Shown one piece after another: positions 42,339-53,413 of a DNA stretch of 64,000 nucleotides. Made by a program: the position numbers and the translations under genes. The stretch's first letter is position 1. Every line of letters begins with the position of its first letter. The notes under the pieces are model-generated. The model worked only from the letters and a program-made list of their open reading frames with translations, did not search any database and was not told the DNA's origin. Source of the DNA: Fulvia fulva. Lineage: Eukaryota; Ascomycota; Dothideomycetes; Mycosphaerellales; Mycosphaerellaceae. Location: assembly GCF_020509005.1 (NCBI RefSeq), contig NC_063023.1, forward strand, positions 62,001 through 126,000, given 5' to 3'.

Positions 42339-42625
42339 AGGCGCTACTGTGGTGAGATGCAGGAGTAGACCACAGGCATGATGGCGCGTTCTCGGCGCGA
42401 CGGCCTATGGTTCCGGCCATGATATACATCATCGTCACCAATGTGGTTGGTAGTGTGGTGTTTGATTTTGGAGGGGGTTGGTGTGGCTGGCGACTTGAAC
42501 TTCAACCAAATTTGCGGTAGTTCTGGGACTGGATGGCATTGATCGGCGTTCATCTGATCCCGAGTCTGTCGCCATTCGCAGTGCGGAACTGTGAAACCAA
42601 CTTCTTCCCATTAACATGCACAGCA

Positions 42626-42916
42626 TACAGTCCTGGGCATAGTTTTTACAACCCCTGTTCTTCCACCTTTCCTCATTAGGAAGGATGTATCCACTGCTTG
42701 GCGTAGCTCACCACCTGGTGTGTCCTCCATTGTGGGCTATTACTGCCTCGCAGCGTTCTCGCATACTCTTTCATATACGTTGTATGTCCTCAGGTGTGAG
42801 CTTGGCCCATTCTTGATGGTGAGATTGAAGGTAGCAACACCTTCTGAGATGGACATGGATAGCCGGAAGGGGTTAGCGTAAATACAGGGATTGTAAAAAC
42901 TATGCCCAGAACTGTA
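42626..42916 (-). mobile_element. Tc1/mariner deletion derivative (MITE-like), 291 bp
   Basis: Terminal inverted repeats of 31 nt (42628-42658 and 42884-42914; both ends start CAGT, 29 of 31 positions match) are flanked by TA on both sides, the target duplication of Tc1/mariner elements. Inside, on the minus strand from 42815 to 42708, is the C-terminal end of a Tc1-type transposase: QEWAKLTPEDIQRI, an in-frame TGA, KSMRERCEAVIAHNGGHTRW, stop. The rest of the transposase is deleted. The two TIR mismatches are C/T transitions, as expected from RIP or deamination. Confidence 0.85.
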
Positions 42917-43529
42917 CCATCTCTTGCAAGGATGCCCTCGACAGGCTTCACGGAGAGGCTACTTGTTGCCATGATCTATTCTGTCGCTATCAACGAGGGA
43001 GAGTAACACTTCCAGCTGCGATCTTGCCATCTCTATGACTATCACCGACCGTCCAGAAGACGTTCCGATACCACTAGGACTCTCGTTCCACGCCATTGTT
43101 GATGTGTTTTCAGAGCCAGGTAGCAGCCATGCTTCTCCATTAGAACTACACCCCAGAGCTGACGCAGCAGCCGGCCGAGTTGTTTCCCTGCTGTGTCGGG
43201 TCAACTCGTTGGACCGCTTCCGTGTATGAAATCCTTAGAGGTCTTGTGCGACTTTCGATGCTCAGCTCCCTCCTCTCTGCTATTTCGCGCCCATCGTGAG
43301 ATGCAAACAAGCAGGAGCATTAGCAAAAGACGTCGGACCTTACTCACAGCTCCCAAGCCTTCACACGGCCGATAGAAGGAGTAAAATCCGGCTATATCCG
43401 GAGTAGCAGTCTTGACATCAGTGGAGCTTCAGTATTGCTTTCAAAGCCAGTAACAACTACCTGAGTATCACAAAGCCGCTAAGCCAAGGCATAGAAGGTC
43501 CACAGCGCGGCTGCGCCTGACGTAGTAGA

Positions 43530-43535
43530 TATAAA
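43530..43535 (+). promoter_or_regulatory. candidate TATA box of the SDR gene
   Basis: TATAAA 101 bp before the SDR start codon at 43636, in otherwise non-coding sequence followed by an A/C-rich leader. Confidence 0.4.
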
Positions 43536-43635
43536 CCACACGACATCACCCAGTGAGGACGTATTTACATCTCGCAGACGATTGCAATCAAAACACCTGA
43601 CCAGCACAATCCCAAAACAACACCCATCCACCAAC

Positions 43636-44524
43636 ATGTCGACCTACCTCATCACCGGCACGTCCCGCGGCATCGGTCTCGAACTCACAAAGCAACTCTC
43701 CGAGCTCCCATCTACCCAAGTCTCCAAAATCTTCGCCGTTACCCGCGGTCCCAGCTCAGGACTCCAAAGGGTGATCGACTCTTCCAGCGGCCGAGTGATC
43801 AACATCGTAATCGACAACATCAGCTCCAAATCTAGCGTCTCCAAGGCTGTCCAAGAAGTCGAAAAGCACCTCAACGGCAACGGTCTCGACGTCCTCATCA
43901 ACAATGCCGGAATGATGCCCGTTACTCCTGAAGGCATGAAGAGCCTCACCGCTGCATCGTTGAAGGAGGTTTATGATGTCAATGTGGTTAGCGCTCAGGT
44001 TATGAGCAAGTCTTTCCTGCCTCTGCTGCAGAAGGGGAAGGGCAAGAAGATTATCAACATGTACGATTTGAACTACTCACTGTCTGTGCTCGTCAATGCT
44101 GACACAATATCCACAATTCGACCTCAATGGGCTCCATGACCCGCGTCCGAGCCTATTCGTTCTCACCAACACAAGCCTACAAAATCACCAAAGCAGCTAT
44201 GAACATGCTCACAGCCCAATGGGCCATGGCGTTAGAATCGGAGGGCTTCACCGTGTTGGCCATCACACCTGGTGTAAGCTTTCCCTCCCCACCACTGTCA
44301 CAACCTTCTATGCTGATATTGCCTTTCCACAGTGGCTCAAGACAGACCTCGGCAGCCAGAATGCGGATCTCCTCGTCGAGGTCGGCGTTGAAAGCGTCAA
44401 GAAGATTATCCTCGATGCGAAGACGAGCGATAATGGCAAGTTCCGGAATATTCAGGTTCATGGGTGGGAGAAGGACAAGGTTGATGGGTCGAACTATTAT
44501 GAGGGGGAGGAGGTGCCTTGGTAA
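43636..44524 (+). CDS. short-chain dehydrogenase/reductase, first intron with AA acceptor
   Basis: CDS join(43636..44060,44117..44273,44333..44524), 257 residues if spliced as inferred. Classical SDR: cofactor motif TGTSRGIG (residues 7-14), NNAG (89-92), catalytic Ser in STSMGSM and Y163-x3-K167 (YKITK), then ITPGWLKTDLG. It is similar to small sniffer/C-factor-type carbonyl reductases. Intron 2 (44274-44332, GTAAGC to CCACAG) is normal. Intron 1 begins GTACGA with a GCTGAC branch site but ends CCACAA at 44116, where frame continuity (KIIN-I-STSMGSM) demands a splice. No AG exists between the donor and 44116. The gene is therefore either spliced at a GT-AA intron or recently inactivated by a G-to-A change. 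Confidence 0.8.
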
Positions 44525-44764
44525 GGGAGTGATAGGCAAGGGCTACCAGCAGCGTTTTTCAGCTCCGTATTCACTAGTACTCCGTCGCATCACGGCACGC
44601 TCGAAAGTGAATACACTGCTCAGCGCATGTCAGGTCAGCTGAACTTCATTCACTTCACCTACGACCCCAGCTCATCGCATTTCAGACAACACATCCCACC
44701 CACTGACATAACCCACTCCCTATCCTAAATCTTGGTCTATTCGCACGTCACTGCACACACAAGT

Positions 44765-45259
44765 ATGGCGAACGAGACTACCACCAACATGCCGGCCTCA
44801 AACGACAGCGAGAAGACAGCACACGGCAACCTAAGCATCCTCCCCCCTGAACTCCGCCTCGAGATCTTCAACCTCGTCCTCGACGACTTCTTTGTCACCA
44901 ACAAAGCCGCCACTACCAACTACACACAGGGCGGCGCCGAACTCCGCCCAGCCCTTCTCAACACCAGCAAGACCATCCGAGGCGAAGCACAACAGTCCTA
45001 CATCCGCCGAGCAGATTCGAGCGTCACAAATGCTAGGGACAACGCCGTTGAGCACAAGGCACGCTTCCACGCCGCCCACGGGGTCTTCGCTCGTCCGAAC
45101 GAGTCCTATGAGCCGGAGCAAGAGGCACGGAAGGCGTACGAAGAGTTCGTGAATGTACAAGCGTGGCGCAAGGATGAGGTGCGGGAGATGATGAAGAGTG
45201 GGTGTGTGGATTTTCAGGAGTATGTGGTGGCTATGCAGAAGAAGTGGGAGTTGCCGTAG
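44765..45259 (+). CDS. small F-box-like fungal protein
   Basis: 164 residues from the ATG at 44765 (MANETTTNMPAS). Near residue 27 it has LPPELRLEIFNLVLDDFF, the short F-box-like opening found in many fungal proteins of unknown function, and then LLNTSKTIRGEAQQSYIRR, also typical of that group. The C-terminal half is charged and helical (ARKAYEEFVNVQAWRKDEVR). No partner or target can be named. Confidence 0.65.
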   Translation: MANETTTNMPASNDSEKTAHGNLSILPPELRLEIFNLVLDDFFVTNKAATTNYTQGGAELRPALLNTSKTIRGEAQQSYIRRADSSVTNARDNAVEHKARFHAAHGVFARPNESYEPEQEARKAYEEFVNVQAWRKDEVREMMKSGCVDFQEYVVAMQKKWELP

Positions 45260-45705
45260 AGGGATATGGAGAGGTTGAGATAGCAATGTGTGGTAATGGG
45301 TCGTAGCTGATATGGAATGGCGATGTTACTCTCTGCATGTGATCTGCAAAGTTAGCTCGATAGTTCCACAGCTTCGATGCACTTCACGCACATTCTGGTC
45401 GCGGTCATGTCGGGAGTGCCGTCCAGTCGCACAGCCAAGAGCTTTGGGTCGTTGCTGTTCGCGCGAAAACCCTCGTTCGAGCATATGAGCGCGTCAGTCT
45501 GAAGGTGTTTCAGAACCCCCCATTCGACAAAGGCTGCAAACAGCGCACGCCAAGCCGAAACATGTCAACCACAAGCAGCAGTCTGAATGCCAATGGTAGC
45601 TTGTTCTTCGATTCCAAACGAAGAACTGAATCCTCATTTATCTTCGTATCTCTACGAATTCTCTGCGCATCATCACACAACTCTTCCCCATCTTCCACCT
45701 AAGCC
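45260..45705. other. gene-free stretch
   Basis: Between two small F-box-like genes. Short frames at 45505-45702 have no domain and probably belong to the leader of the next gene. Confidence 0.4.
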
Positions 45706-46254
45706 ATGCCACTCCTCCAGCTCCCCAGCGAGACCCGCACCCAAATCTACTCCCTGGTCCTCATGCAACATGCAACGATCATACTCCCAGACGTCAACAT
45801 ACTCGAGCCGAGCCTTCTCCAAGTAACCCGCCAAATCCGCAGAGAGACCGAATCTATCTCCTGGTCGAAGAACACCTTCTGCATCAGCCTGCGCAACACG
45901 AACTCAGATCCGCTCGTCCGCCTGCAGCTCAAGCTTGACCGTCTCAGGGCAACATATTCCATCGATCCGGATATTGAAGTCTCGTCGTCGCACCAGGTGC
46001 CCCACTGTGCGAATCTGATGAAATGGCTCGAGAGGATCCACAACGGTACGGTAGGACTTGGGTATCCGGAGCCGAAGGCTGTATATCTTGGTGCGGATGT
46101 TCATCTTGTTAAGGAGTATACGGTGTACTCTATCTTCGAGACGGTGTACCGGCATCTGCAAGATCCATGGGAGGATCTGCGAGGTTTGGTTGAGGTGCAG
46201 TGTGCTGCGTTGAGGCAGCTCGAGCATCGGTGGGCTATGGGTCGTGTGCCATGA
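45706..46254 (+). CDS. small F-box-like fungal protein
   Basis: 182 residues, single exon. It starts MPLLQLPSETRTQIYSLVLM, the LPxETRxxIYxxVL motif of fungal F-box-like proteins, followed by LLQVTRQIRRETESISWSKN, the usual second motif. The remainder is a mixed helical domain with KWLERIHNGT and GADVHLVKEYTVYSIFETVY. It is unrelated in detail to its neighbour at 44765, although both have the same opening architecture. Function unknown; a role in substrate recognition by a ubiquitin ligase is only inference. Confidence 0.7.
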   Translation: MPLLQLPSETRTQIYSLVLMQHATIILPDVNILEPSLLQVTRQIRRETESISWSKNTFCISLRNTNSDPLVRLQLKLDRLRATYSIDPDIEVSSSHQVPHCANLMKWLERIHNGTVGLGYPEPKAVYLGADVHLVKEYTVYSIFETVYRHLQDPWEDLRGLVEVQCAALRQLEHRWAMGRVP

Positions 46255-46511
46255 CTATGGACACTCTGATTAGTGCTGGTAATGGACATATGAACGATCT
46301 TTCAAAGAGCAGAGATCACAGTATCTAGTTGGCTGGCCTTCCATTCATCTCAACAGCAGTAGGACGTGCTCCAGGTAGCTCCGATGGGAGTGGTGAGGTC
46401 GTCTACGAGCGGCACGTCCTTCAGTCAGAACCGGCCTCGTCCGAGGCAGTGAGATGAGCCAAGCGCCACGATGGCCACTGTGAAGAAGTTTGGTATACTT
46501 TTATACAAATA

Positions 46512-48228
46512 CTAATGACAAGCTGTGGACCCTCCCTCGCCTCTTATCATCTTCGTCATCGCCTGTAATAAGCTAATTCCCATCACAGCGCTACCGAAGA
46601 AGATACAGGCGTAGCATGCATACGTCTCCCATGTCCTTCGCTTCGTGAGCTTCACAAAGCATAGCGGTGGTAAGATGTATGCCAACGCGCACGCACTGGT
46701 TGCGCCGACGAGCTCAAAGACCACGCCCAGATCGCAAGTGATCAAAGCCATGCCCATCGCGCTGAGGACGAGTGATGTCGTGAAGATCAGATGTCGATTG
46801 GGTTGGTATACTTCGCCAGGGAAGTAGTACTCCGTCATTACCTCGCGACAGACGAAGCATTCCAGTGGAAGTGTCGTGAGCATATTCAGCCCAAAGCACA
46901 GTCGTGCGATGTTGACCATGAGATTGTCTGTTGGGAAGTTGTTGAGGACGTTGCCTTGAGTCTTGTCGCCGAAGACGAGGTAGCCGCTCAATGCCATGAC
47001 GATGCAGGCAACCATGGAGATACCGGTGGAGTAGTGTGTGACTTTGGCGAAACGATCCATGGTCGGTGTTCGCAACGAGCCGTAGATGAGAAGGCTGTTG
47101 TGGTGGCATACGAAGGCGAAGGAGATGACGCCGATGGCTTGGAAGAAGCCGTCGTTGATGAGGAGGCTACCTTTGAGTTGTCCTCGCATGGTGGAGGGGA
47201 GAAGTGGACCTTGGGTTACGACGGTGATTATGATTATGAGCATGCTGATCAATGCTAGGGTGCTGGCTTTTGCAAGCTGGGAGATGTCAGTTGGGCATGC
47301 TGTTAAGCGAGTGATGAGTACATACCATTGCAATGTCTCTGTACAGTGAAAGAGGATACGAGATGCCGAGAGTAAATAGTACAATGATCGCCCGTCGATC
47401 TGTCAACAGCCCAAGGAAGGGTATTGGATGGAGGGATGGGAAGAGTGCAGCCAGCACTCGCGGAATGGTGTCACCGATGATGATGCAAAAGGCCACCATG
47501 CCTCCAAAGGCGAAAGCCCACTGGGCGACTGATATTGCAACAAGTCCAGACTTGCCGAAACAGTGCTCCATTGTAGCCTGGAAGGAGTTGGTCCCACTCA
47601 GCTTGGAGTTCTTGACAATGAGCTGGATGGTCCAGTCCACTGTGATTGTCAAGAGAATGAGCAGGACGACTCCGCCCAGCAGTCCAGCCTGTTTGAAGGC
47701 GTATGGCTGTCCGATAATGCCAGCTCCTATGATGCTGTTCGCCATGTTCATGAACGCGCTTCTCATGTTGCTCTTTGGCCGTGTTGGGTCCAGCGCATCA
47801 GCCTCAAAGTCGTTGGCCAATGTGACACTCGGTGCCTCAATACCAGTGAGCAGTGGTGCTCGCTGCTGTCTCCCACTATCATATGTGCCATCGCCACCCA
47901 GGTAGTCTGCCTCTTCTATCCAGTCCACGGGATGCGCCGAGCCATTCTGCGCTCCTATCGTGTCAGGCTCGGTGACGTCGAATCGTACTCGGTGCGGCGT
48001 TCGAGGTTCGCCATTCGGCCGATGTTGCGCGAACGAAGACTGCCGTCTGGGCGGTTGCGGCTTTCGTCCTGCGATGGGTGTGCGTGGTTTCTCATAGACG
48101 ACCAGATCCTCGTCGGTTTCATCGGGCGAAGCTGCCCTTATCTGGCCGTCGTGCAGCAGACCGGCTGCTTCCTCGGGGCTGCCGTCTTTGCGCGCGGCAT
48201 CTCGAGCAATGGAGTTGTCTCTGGCCAT
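46512..48228 (-). CDS. AVT-type vacuolar amino-acid transporter (two exons)
   Basis: CDS complement(join(46512..47276,47326..48228)), 555 residues. Member of the amino acid/auxin permease (SLC38/AVT) family, probably at the vacuolar membrane. The N-terminal 150 residues are hydrophilic with DETDEDLVVYEKPRTP and an Arg/Pro-rich stretch. Helix 1 carries the family signature MANSIIGAGIIGQPYAFKQAG at about 170, followed by ten more helices including GQPYAF, FGKSGLVAISVAQWAFAFGG and SFAFVCHHNSLLIYGSL. The 49-nt intron (GTATGT to TCCCAG) splits the protein after SLYRDIAM and joins to LAKASTLALI. A C-terminal GGSTACH ends the protein. The closest S. cerevisiae members would be Avt2 or Avt5/6-type carriers. 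Substrate not predictable. Confidence 0.88.
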
Positions 48229-49892
48229 AACATAACATCGTTGCTATGACTTCAGAGGGAGAGCATGTCGCTTGGAGGAGGTGCTTGAAGGTCGCCGAGT
48301 GGAAAGTGAATACGTAAGCTTTCTTAGCGGCATCTCATTGAGGCTGTTTCCGCAAGCGGCAGGGGTCCGCCCACGTGCTGTAATTATCGCCGCAACATCA
48401 CTTTCACATCTTCCCGTCATCCGTTTCATCAACGAGGTCAACGATGACCAGTCGGAGGTCAACGCGGAAAACCAGCGCGGCAGATGGCTAAGGATAGATC
48501 TGAATGGTTGTTTTCTGAGAGCGTGAGACAGCTCATAAGGCACTTATCTCATACTTTTTGGTGATCGAAATGGTAAAGTCGGATAACAGGGGTTGTAAGA
48601 TCTCTGTACTGGACTGTACTGGCGAAGTCGCTCGAGTGGCATTCATATCGTGTATTGGAGCGAAGAGGAACCAAGACAGCGTAAGTTAGTTACCAAAGGA
48701 GAAACCAATGGAGCATTAGAGGAAGGAGACTCCGTGATATCAGGCCGAAGCTGTTAGACTACTGTATCCCAGCCAGTGCTAAATGAAAGCACTGCCTGTA
48801 CTGACGAAGTAGGTCTAGCCCATCATTAGAGCAAGGAACGTAAGGTCAGGACTTATCTATCCGCGGAACCATCTACACTCAAACAGCGACTATGCTCGAG
48901 CCATGACAGAGGCTGTTCTTGACAGTACAGTACAACAGCAATCACTACGAGTCTGCTTGCAGATGGAGCAAGTGTCGAATTCCAATGCGTTGAGGAACGC
49001 GATGACGTTCTTGACCGCACAGCAGCAAGCTAGAGACTTACTCAGCCAGCGCCAGACTCAGCGTCTCGAAGCAGCAAGCATCGCTGGATGTCTAGAATGA
49101 GCGGACAGGAAGATCTCGTAGCATCGATGCGACACTATGCCGTCCGTGTCGCGTTGGGAATGATGGGAGAAGGCACGATGCAGCGCCCTGGTGTCTGTGA
49201 AGAAGTCGAGGCCGTGACGCGCGGCACAGCGGATTCTCGTGTGTTTGCCAGCTTTGCCAGCTGGCAAGGCTCAGTGAGCGGCATCCACTTCGTAGTCGCT
49301 TGTTTGAAATGGTGTATTGATGCAGATGTTCATCGATGAGTGCCTTGAGGTTGAGATATCGAAACCGGAAAGGGGCCGACTTTGATCCGATATCACATGA
49401 CCGAGCATCCTGTGCGACGTTCTGACTCGAAGCGTCTCGTGTCCGTTGCATCCACAACATCACCCACGACTATCTGTTTTGCATGAGCGACTCCTCGAAG
49501 GAGAGCATCTCTTCTCGGTCTCATGCGATGTTGAGAGATCCGAAGATTGCTGGCATCGATGTGGTGCCTGTATCGCTTTGTTGTGGGCCTCCACGAAGGT
49601 CACCCATTCACGTACTGGATGGCTACACGCTGTTCCCGGCATGTGTTCGTGAGCATCTTCGTAGCCCAGCCGTTCACTACGGCCCAAGTGGCGCGATGGT
49701 CATGAACAGCGTCCGGCTGCCTGCCGATTCCAGTGAGTCGATCATCGAGCTGATACAACTGAGGCGCAGGGCGCGGGGCACAGCACGCTCAGCCTACCGC
49801 TCAACATCTGGATCATTGCTCTGATATGTACGTCCCATCGCCTGGCGATCTGCGGCGTACCCACGAACATCTCCTTGCGATAGAGACAAACA
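48229..49892. other. 1.7-kb gene-poor stretch
   Basis: No firm gene. A free-standing 65-codon frame at 48903-49100 (MTEAVLDSTVQQQ..., Gln-rich and helical) could be a small protein, but support is weak. At 48582-48614 a 33-nt segment shares both its first 13 nt and its last 8 nt with the mariner TIR at 42884-42916. Confidence 0.4.
48582..48614. repeat. possible lone mariner-like TIR
   Basis: It begins ACAGGGGTTGTAA and ends GGACTGTA, with exactly the spacing of the right TIR of the 42626-42916 element, but the 12 nt between differ. No partner end was found within 1 kb. Confidence 0.3.
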
Positions 49893-52419
49893 ATGCGTCT
49901 CCTCAACGTCGAAAGCCTCGAACTCCGTACCTTCCACGCCAGTGACACGCCCCGATACGTGATAGCATCGCATCGGGGGTCCGACGAAGAAGTAACATTC
50001 AAAGATGTTCACGAGAAGCGGAATTCACACAAGAGCGGGTATATGAAGATTGTTGGGTTTGCAAACTATATCAAGAAACACGTATCGCCTATAAAATGGC
50101 TATGGATTGATACCTGCTGCATCAATAAGGGCGATCCAGCAGAATTGTCCCACCCGATCAACTCCATGTACAGCTGGTATCGCAATGCCGAGCTATGTAT
50201 TGCATACCTCGCGGATGTGGAGGAGCAAGGGAGCCTGAAAAGCAGTGTCTGGTTCGAGAGAGGTTGGTGCGTATCCGTGACGAAGGACGCGAGCTGGGAT
50301 CAGCCATGGATAACTGATATCGTTTCATACAGGACGCTGCAAGAACTGCTGGCGCCGCGCATCGTTGTGTTTGTTACAGATCAGTGGCAAGTCATAGGGA
50401 ACAAAGGATCTTCCTCTCACAGTTGCAGCATTACTCCCCTTGGGAGTGATCTTACAGGAACCATTGCAGCCAAGACAGGGATACCAACACAAGTGCTTAG
50501 TGATTGGGGGACCAGCGCGAACATGAAGCTCATTGATAAATTGAAATGGATGGAAGGTCGAAGGACGACCGTACCGGAAGACATGGCATACGCTCTATTC
50601 GGCGTGCTTGGGGTAGCGCCCGGCGCTGATTACGGTGAAGGAAGCGAGACCGCAATGCAAAGGCTCGAGGCAGCGGTGAACGGGCAGTCTGGAACGAGCC
50701 AACAGATCAAACCTCTTAGAGAGCTTTTCGAACGGCTCAAAGCACCCGATCCATGGACGAACCATCAGCTGGCACAAGGACATCACGAGCCTAACACTGG
50801 CACGTGGCTGCTCCACTCGAGAGCCTATCAAACGTGGAAATCTGGAGCATGGGAGCCTGGCTCATCTCGATGTCTCTGGCTGCACGGCAAACCTGGGTCT
50901 GGCAAGACAGTCCTCTGCTCTACGGCCGTGGAGGATAGCTTGGCATGCTGTCGAGGACGACCCTATTTCGGATATGCGGTCTTCTACTTCTCATTCTCAG
51001 ACGAAAGCAAGCAGGATTATTTGGCCTTCCTCACCTCACTGCTTGAACAGCTAGGTCAGAGGGAGCCTGGCCTGGGTGTCCTACGCATGCTGTCTGTGCA
51101 CGCCATCAGGACTCAGGACTGGCTTGAGGATACTTTGAGGCGGTGCATTGCCTCGTATCAGCAGGTCTTCCTACACGTGGACGCTCTTGACGAATGTTCA
51201 AGGGCCGATAAAGTGCGAGAGCATGTGCTTGTTGGGCTAGAAACCCTTGTCGCTACAGCGCCAAATATCAGGGTTCTCGTGACCAGTCGAGCCGAACCAG
51301 ATATTCGTGAATACCTGCAAAGGTTTGACACTGTGTCAATCGAAGCTACGACAGCAGACCAGGACATACGGCTATATGTGTCTGAGCGACTGTCTCGTCA
51401 CTCAAGGCTCTCTCTGCTCCCTTTGCAGACGAGAAATTTGGTAGAAGACACACTTACCCAGAAGGCAAATGGGATGTATGTCGTACAAGCGCCTGGGTGT
51501 CTTGCTAGTTCGCTAATGCATGGTGTCCAGGTTCAGATGGGTAGACTGCCAGCTAGCAGAGCTTGAAAAACTCAAGTCGCTCAGGCCAACATCGATCAAG
51601 GCGAAATTGTCAGCCCTTCCAGAGGAATTAGATCAGACTTACGAGCGGATGCTTAACAGGATCAAGCTGGTCGATCGGCCCTATGCACTCACAATATTTC
51701 GATGGGTTACGTATGCAGAGTCGCCTCGAACTCTTCTTGAACTAACCGAAGCCGATGTGATTGATCCGACCAGATGTCCGACCGCGGACGGCGATTTCGA
51801 TGTAGGCAAGAAGTACCACTGGAAAGATGCACTGGAAATACTCGGCGAATTCCTCTTAGTAGAGCACCCCAGACCTGGTGACGAGAACTACAACCACGGG
51901 ACGTTGTTCGACGAAGCCGAAGAAGAAGATCTCAGCATGGCATCTCAAACAAAAACAAACAACAAACACGTCCGAGTCCACCTTGCGCACTTTTCCGTCA
52001 ATCAATACCTGCAGTCAACACTCATATCGACGGGCCATTCCCAGTACTTCCATCTCATTCCTGCGCGGGAGCACACCTTTCTCACCCAGAGCTGTATCAC
52101 ATATCTGATGTACTATAGCGACTCTACGCTGAAGGCCTGCTCGAAACAGGATCTGGATACCTTTCCCCTTCTGCGGTATGCTGCAAAGTCGTGGAGTTAC
52201 CACGCATCACGCCAGCAGTGGACAGACGCAACCCGAGAGGCTCGGTTTCTCACCTCTGAAAGGTACAAACATGATTGGCTCCGTGTTCACAACCCTGAAG
52301 AGCCACTGAGAGAGCCTTTCGACGGGTTTCCGGGGACGATCGGATCAGGTTTGCATTATGCAAGCTTTTTTGGACTGGGACGACTAGTTGAGATACTTCA
52401 GTCCGACGCATGGCGTTGA
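49893..52419 (+). CDS. HET-NACHT NLR-like protein, ends at start of ankyrin repeat
   Basis: CDS join(49893..50266,50333..51475,51531..52419), 801 residues. It has the architecture of fungal heterokaryon-incompatibility and NLR-type immune receptors. HET domain at about 1-150: YVIASHRGSDEEVTFKDV, WLWIDTCCINKGDPAELSHP, INSMYSWYRNAELCIAYLAD, and, after removal of an in-frame 66-nt intron (GTGCGT to CATACAG), WFERGWTLQELLAPR. NACHT domain at about 290-480: P-loop WLHGKPGSGKTVL at about 305-317, Walker B FLHVDALDEC near 405, and VLVTSRAEPDIREYL. A second intron (55 nt) joins ANGM to FRWVDCQLAELEKL. A helical arm with LPEELDQTYERML and HFSVNQYLQS follows. The stop comes right after LHYASFFGLGRLVEILQ, the first ankyrin-like helix pair, so the usual C-terminal repeat array is absent. 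Confidence 0.87.
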
Positions 52420-53413
52420 AGATATACTGGAGCGGACAGCAGGTGCAATTTCCGCCTGATATGCATTAGACTAATGACCATCGACGGTCCAAAGGCTCCT
52501 GTCTCGATTGTTGTCGCGTCAGAAGCCACCAGGAGCTACAGCCTGGGATCAAAGCTACGAATGATGGGCACGCCTAAACCTTAAACTAATCTGGACGATA
52601 GCGACGACCGAATAAGACTGATGTGGAGAAGTCTGCCAGTGTCAAAACCATGGAAGACGTACTGAGTATAACGAGAGTGAGAGCGATGCTTCGATAGATT
52701 GTGATGCTCCCAGCAAAGGGGCCAGGCGGCCAACAATGTAAAGGAAGCGGAGCCGGATGGGACACAGGGAGCGCTAGAGAAGACTCACACACTGGGAACC
52801 TGAACGGCATTGGCCTCGGCATACATTGGGAGACTGGGCTGCTACTGTAGAGTCACCAAAGCTAGGGAGTGTCTACGATTCGCAAGCTCTCGGGGACAGG
52901 CTACGAGAAGATGACTTGGTCAGGCATGCCTGCACGTAGCAATCATGGCTGTCTTGAGGGCTGGTGCAGATGAAAGCGCCAAGAATAAAGCCTGTAGATA
53001 CATCAGGTTGAGGAGTAGTGCGCCGGCATGGCCTTCAGGATGAAGGTATTTTATGCAATGGTACGCATGCTATCTATGCCTCGGTCAGGAGCCATAGAAG
53101 TCTTATCAAGCCGGAACCTGTTTTCCACCTCTGAGATGGATTTTCACTCGCCCCCAACAATGACCCTGACTCGTCCATCCTCGAGCGCGAACCCACAGAT
53201 GTAGTTGCGAACCTCGGGAGATTTTGTACTCTGGGGACCGGTAGTCAGTGAGCCTGTATCTAAGGGACTAAAAGCCACCCTTCTTGCGGCTGAAGGTGTT
53301 GCACATGGATATAGTACTGTTAGGACGCTCAAAGCACTATATTGCAGAGCATTTCTGCCAAGACCTTCACATGCCGACAGCGCACCAGCGGCGAACTGCT
53401 TGTTGCACACCCT
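52420..53413. other. accessory intergenic stretch
   Basis: No supported gene apart from the dispersed repeat copy at 53211-53410. Immediately after the HET-NACHT stop is GATATACTGGAG, also found near 56186 at a repeat copy. I see no continuation of ankyrin repeats. Confidence 0.4.
53211..53410. repeat. diverged dispersed repeat, family 1, copy A
   Basis: Shares an ordered series of words with 62275-62445: TTTTGTACT, GGATATAGTACTG/GG, TTCTGCCAAG, TTCACATGCCG, TTGTTGCACA. Similarity is roughly three quarters by eye over the best 110 nt. Confidence 0.6.

Larger units (their letters stand above)
42339..43635. other. intergenic stretch carrying a mariner remnant
   Basis: Apart from the 42626-42916 element there is no supported gene. 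The SDR promoter lies at the right end. Confidence 0.5.
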
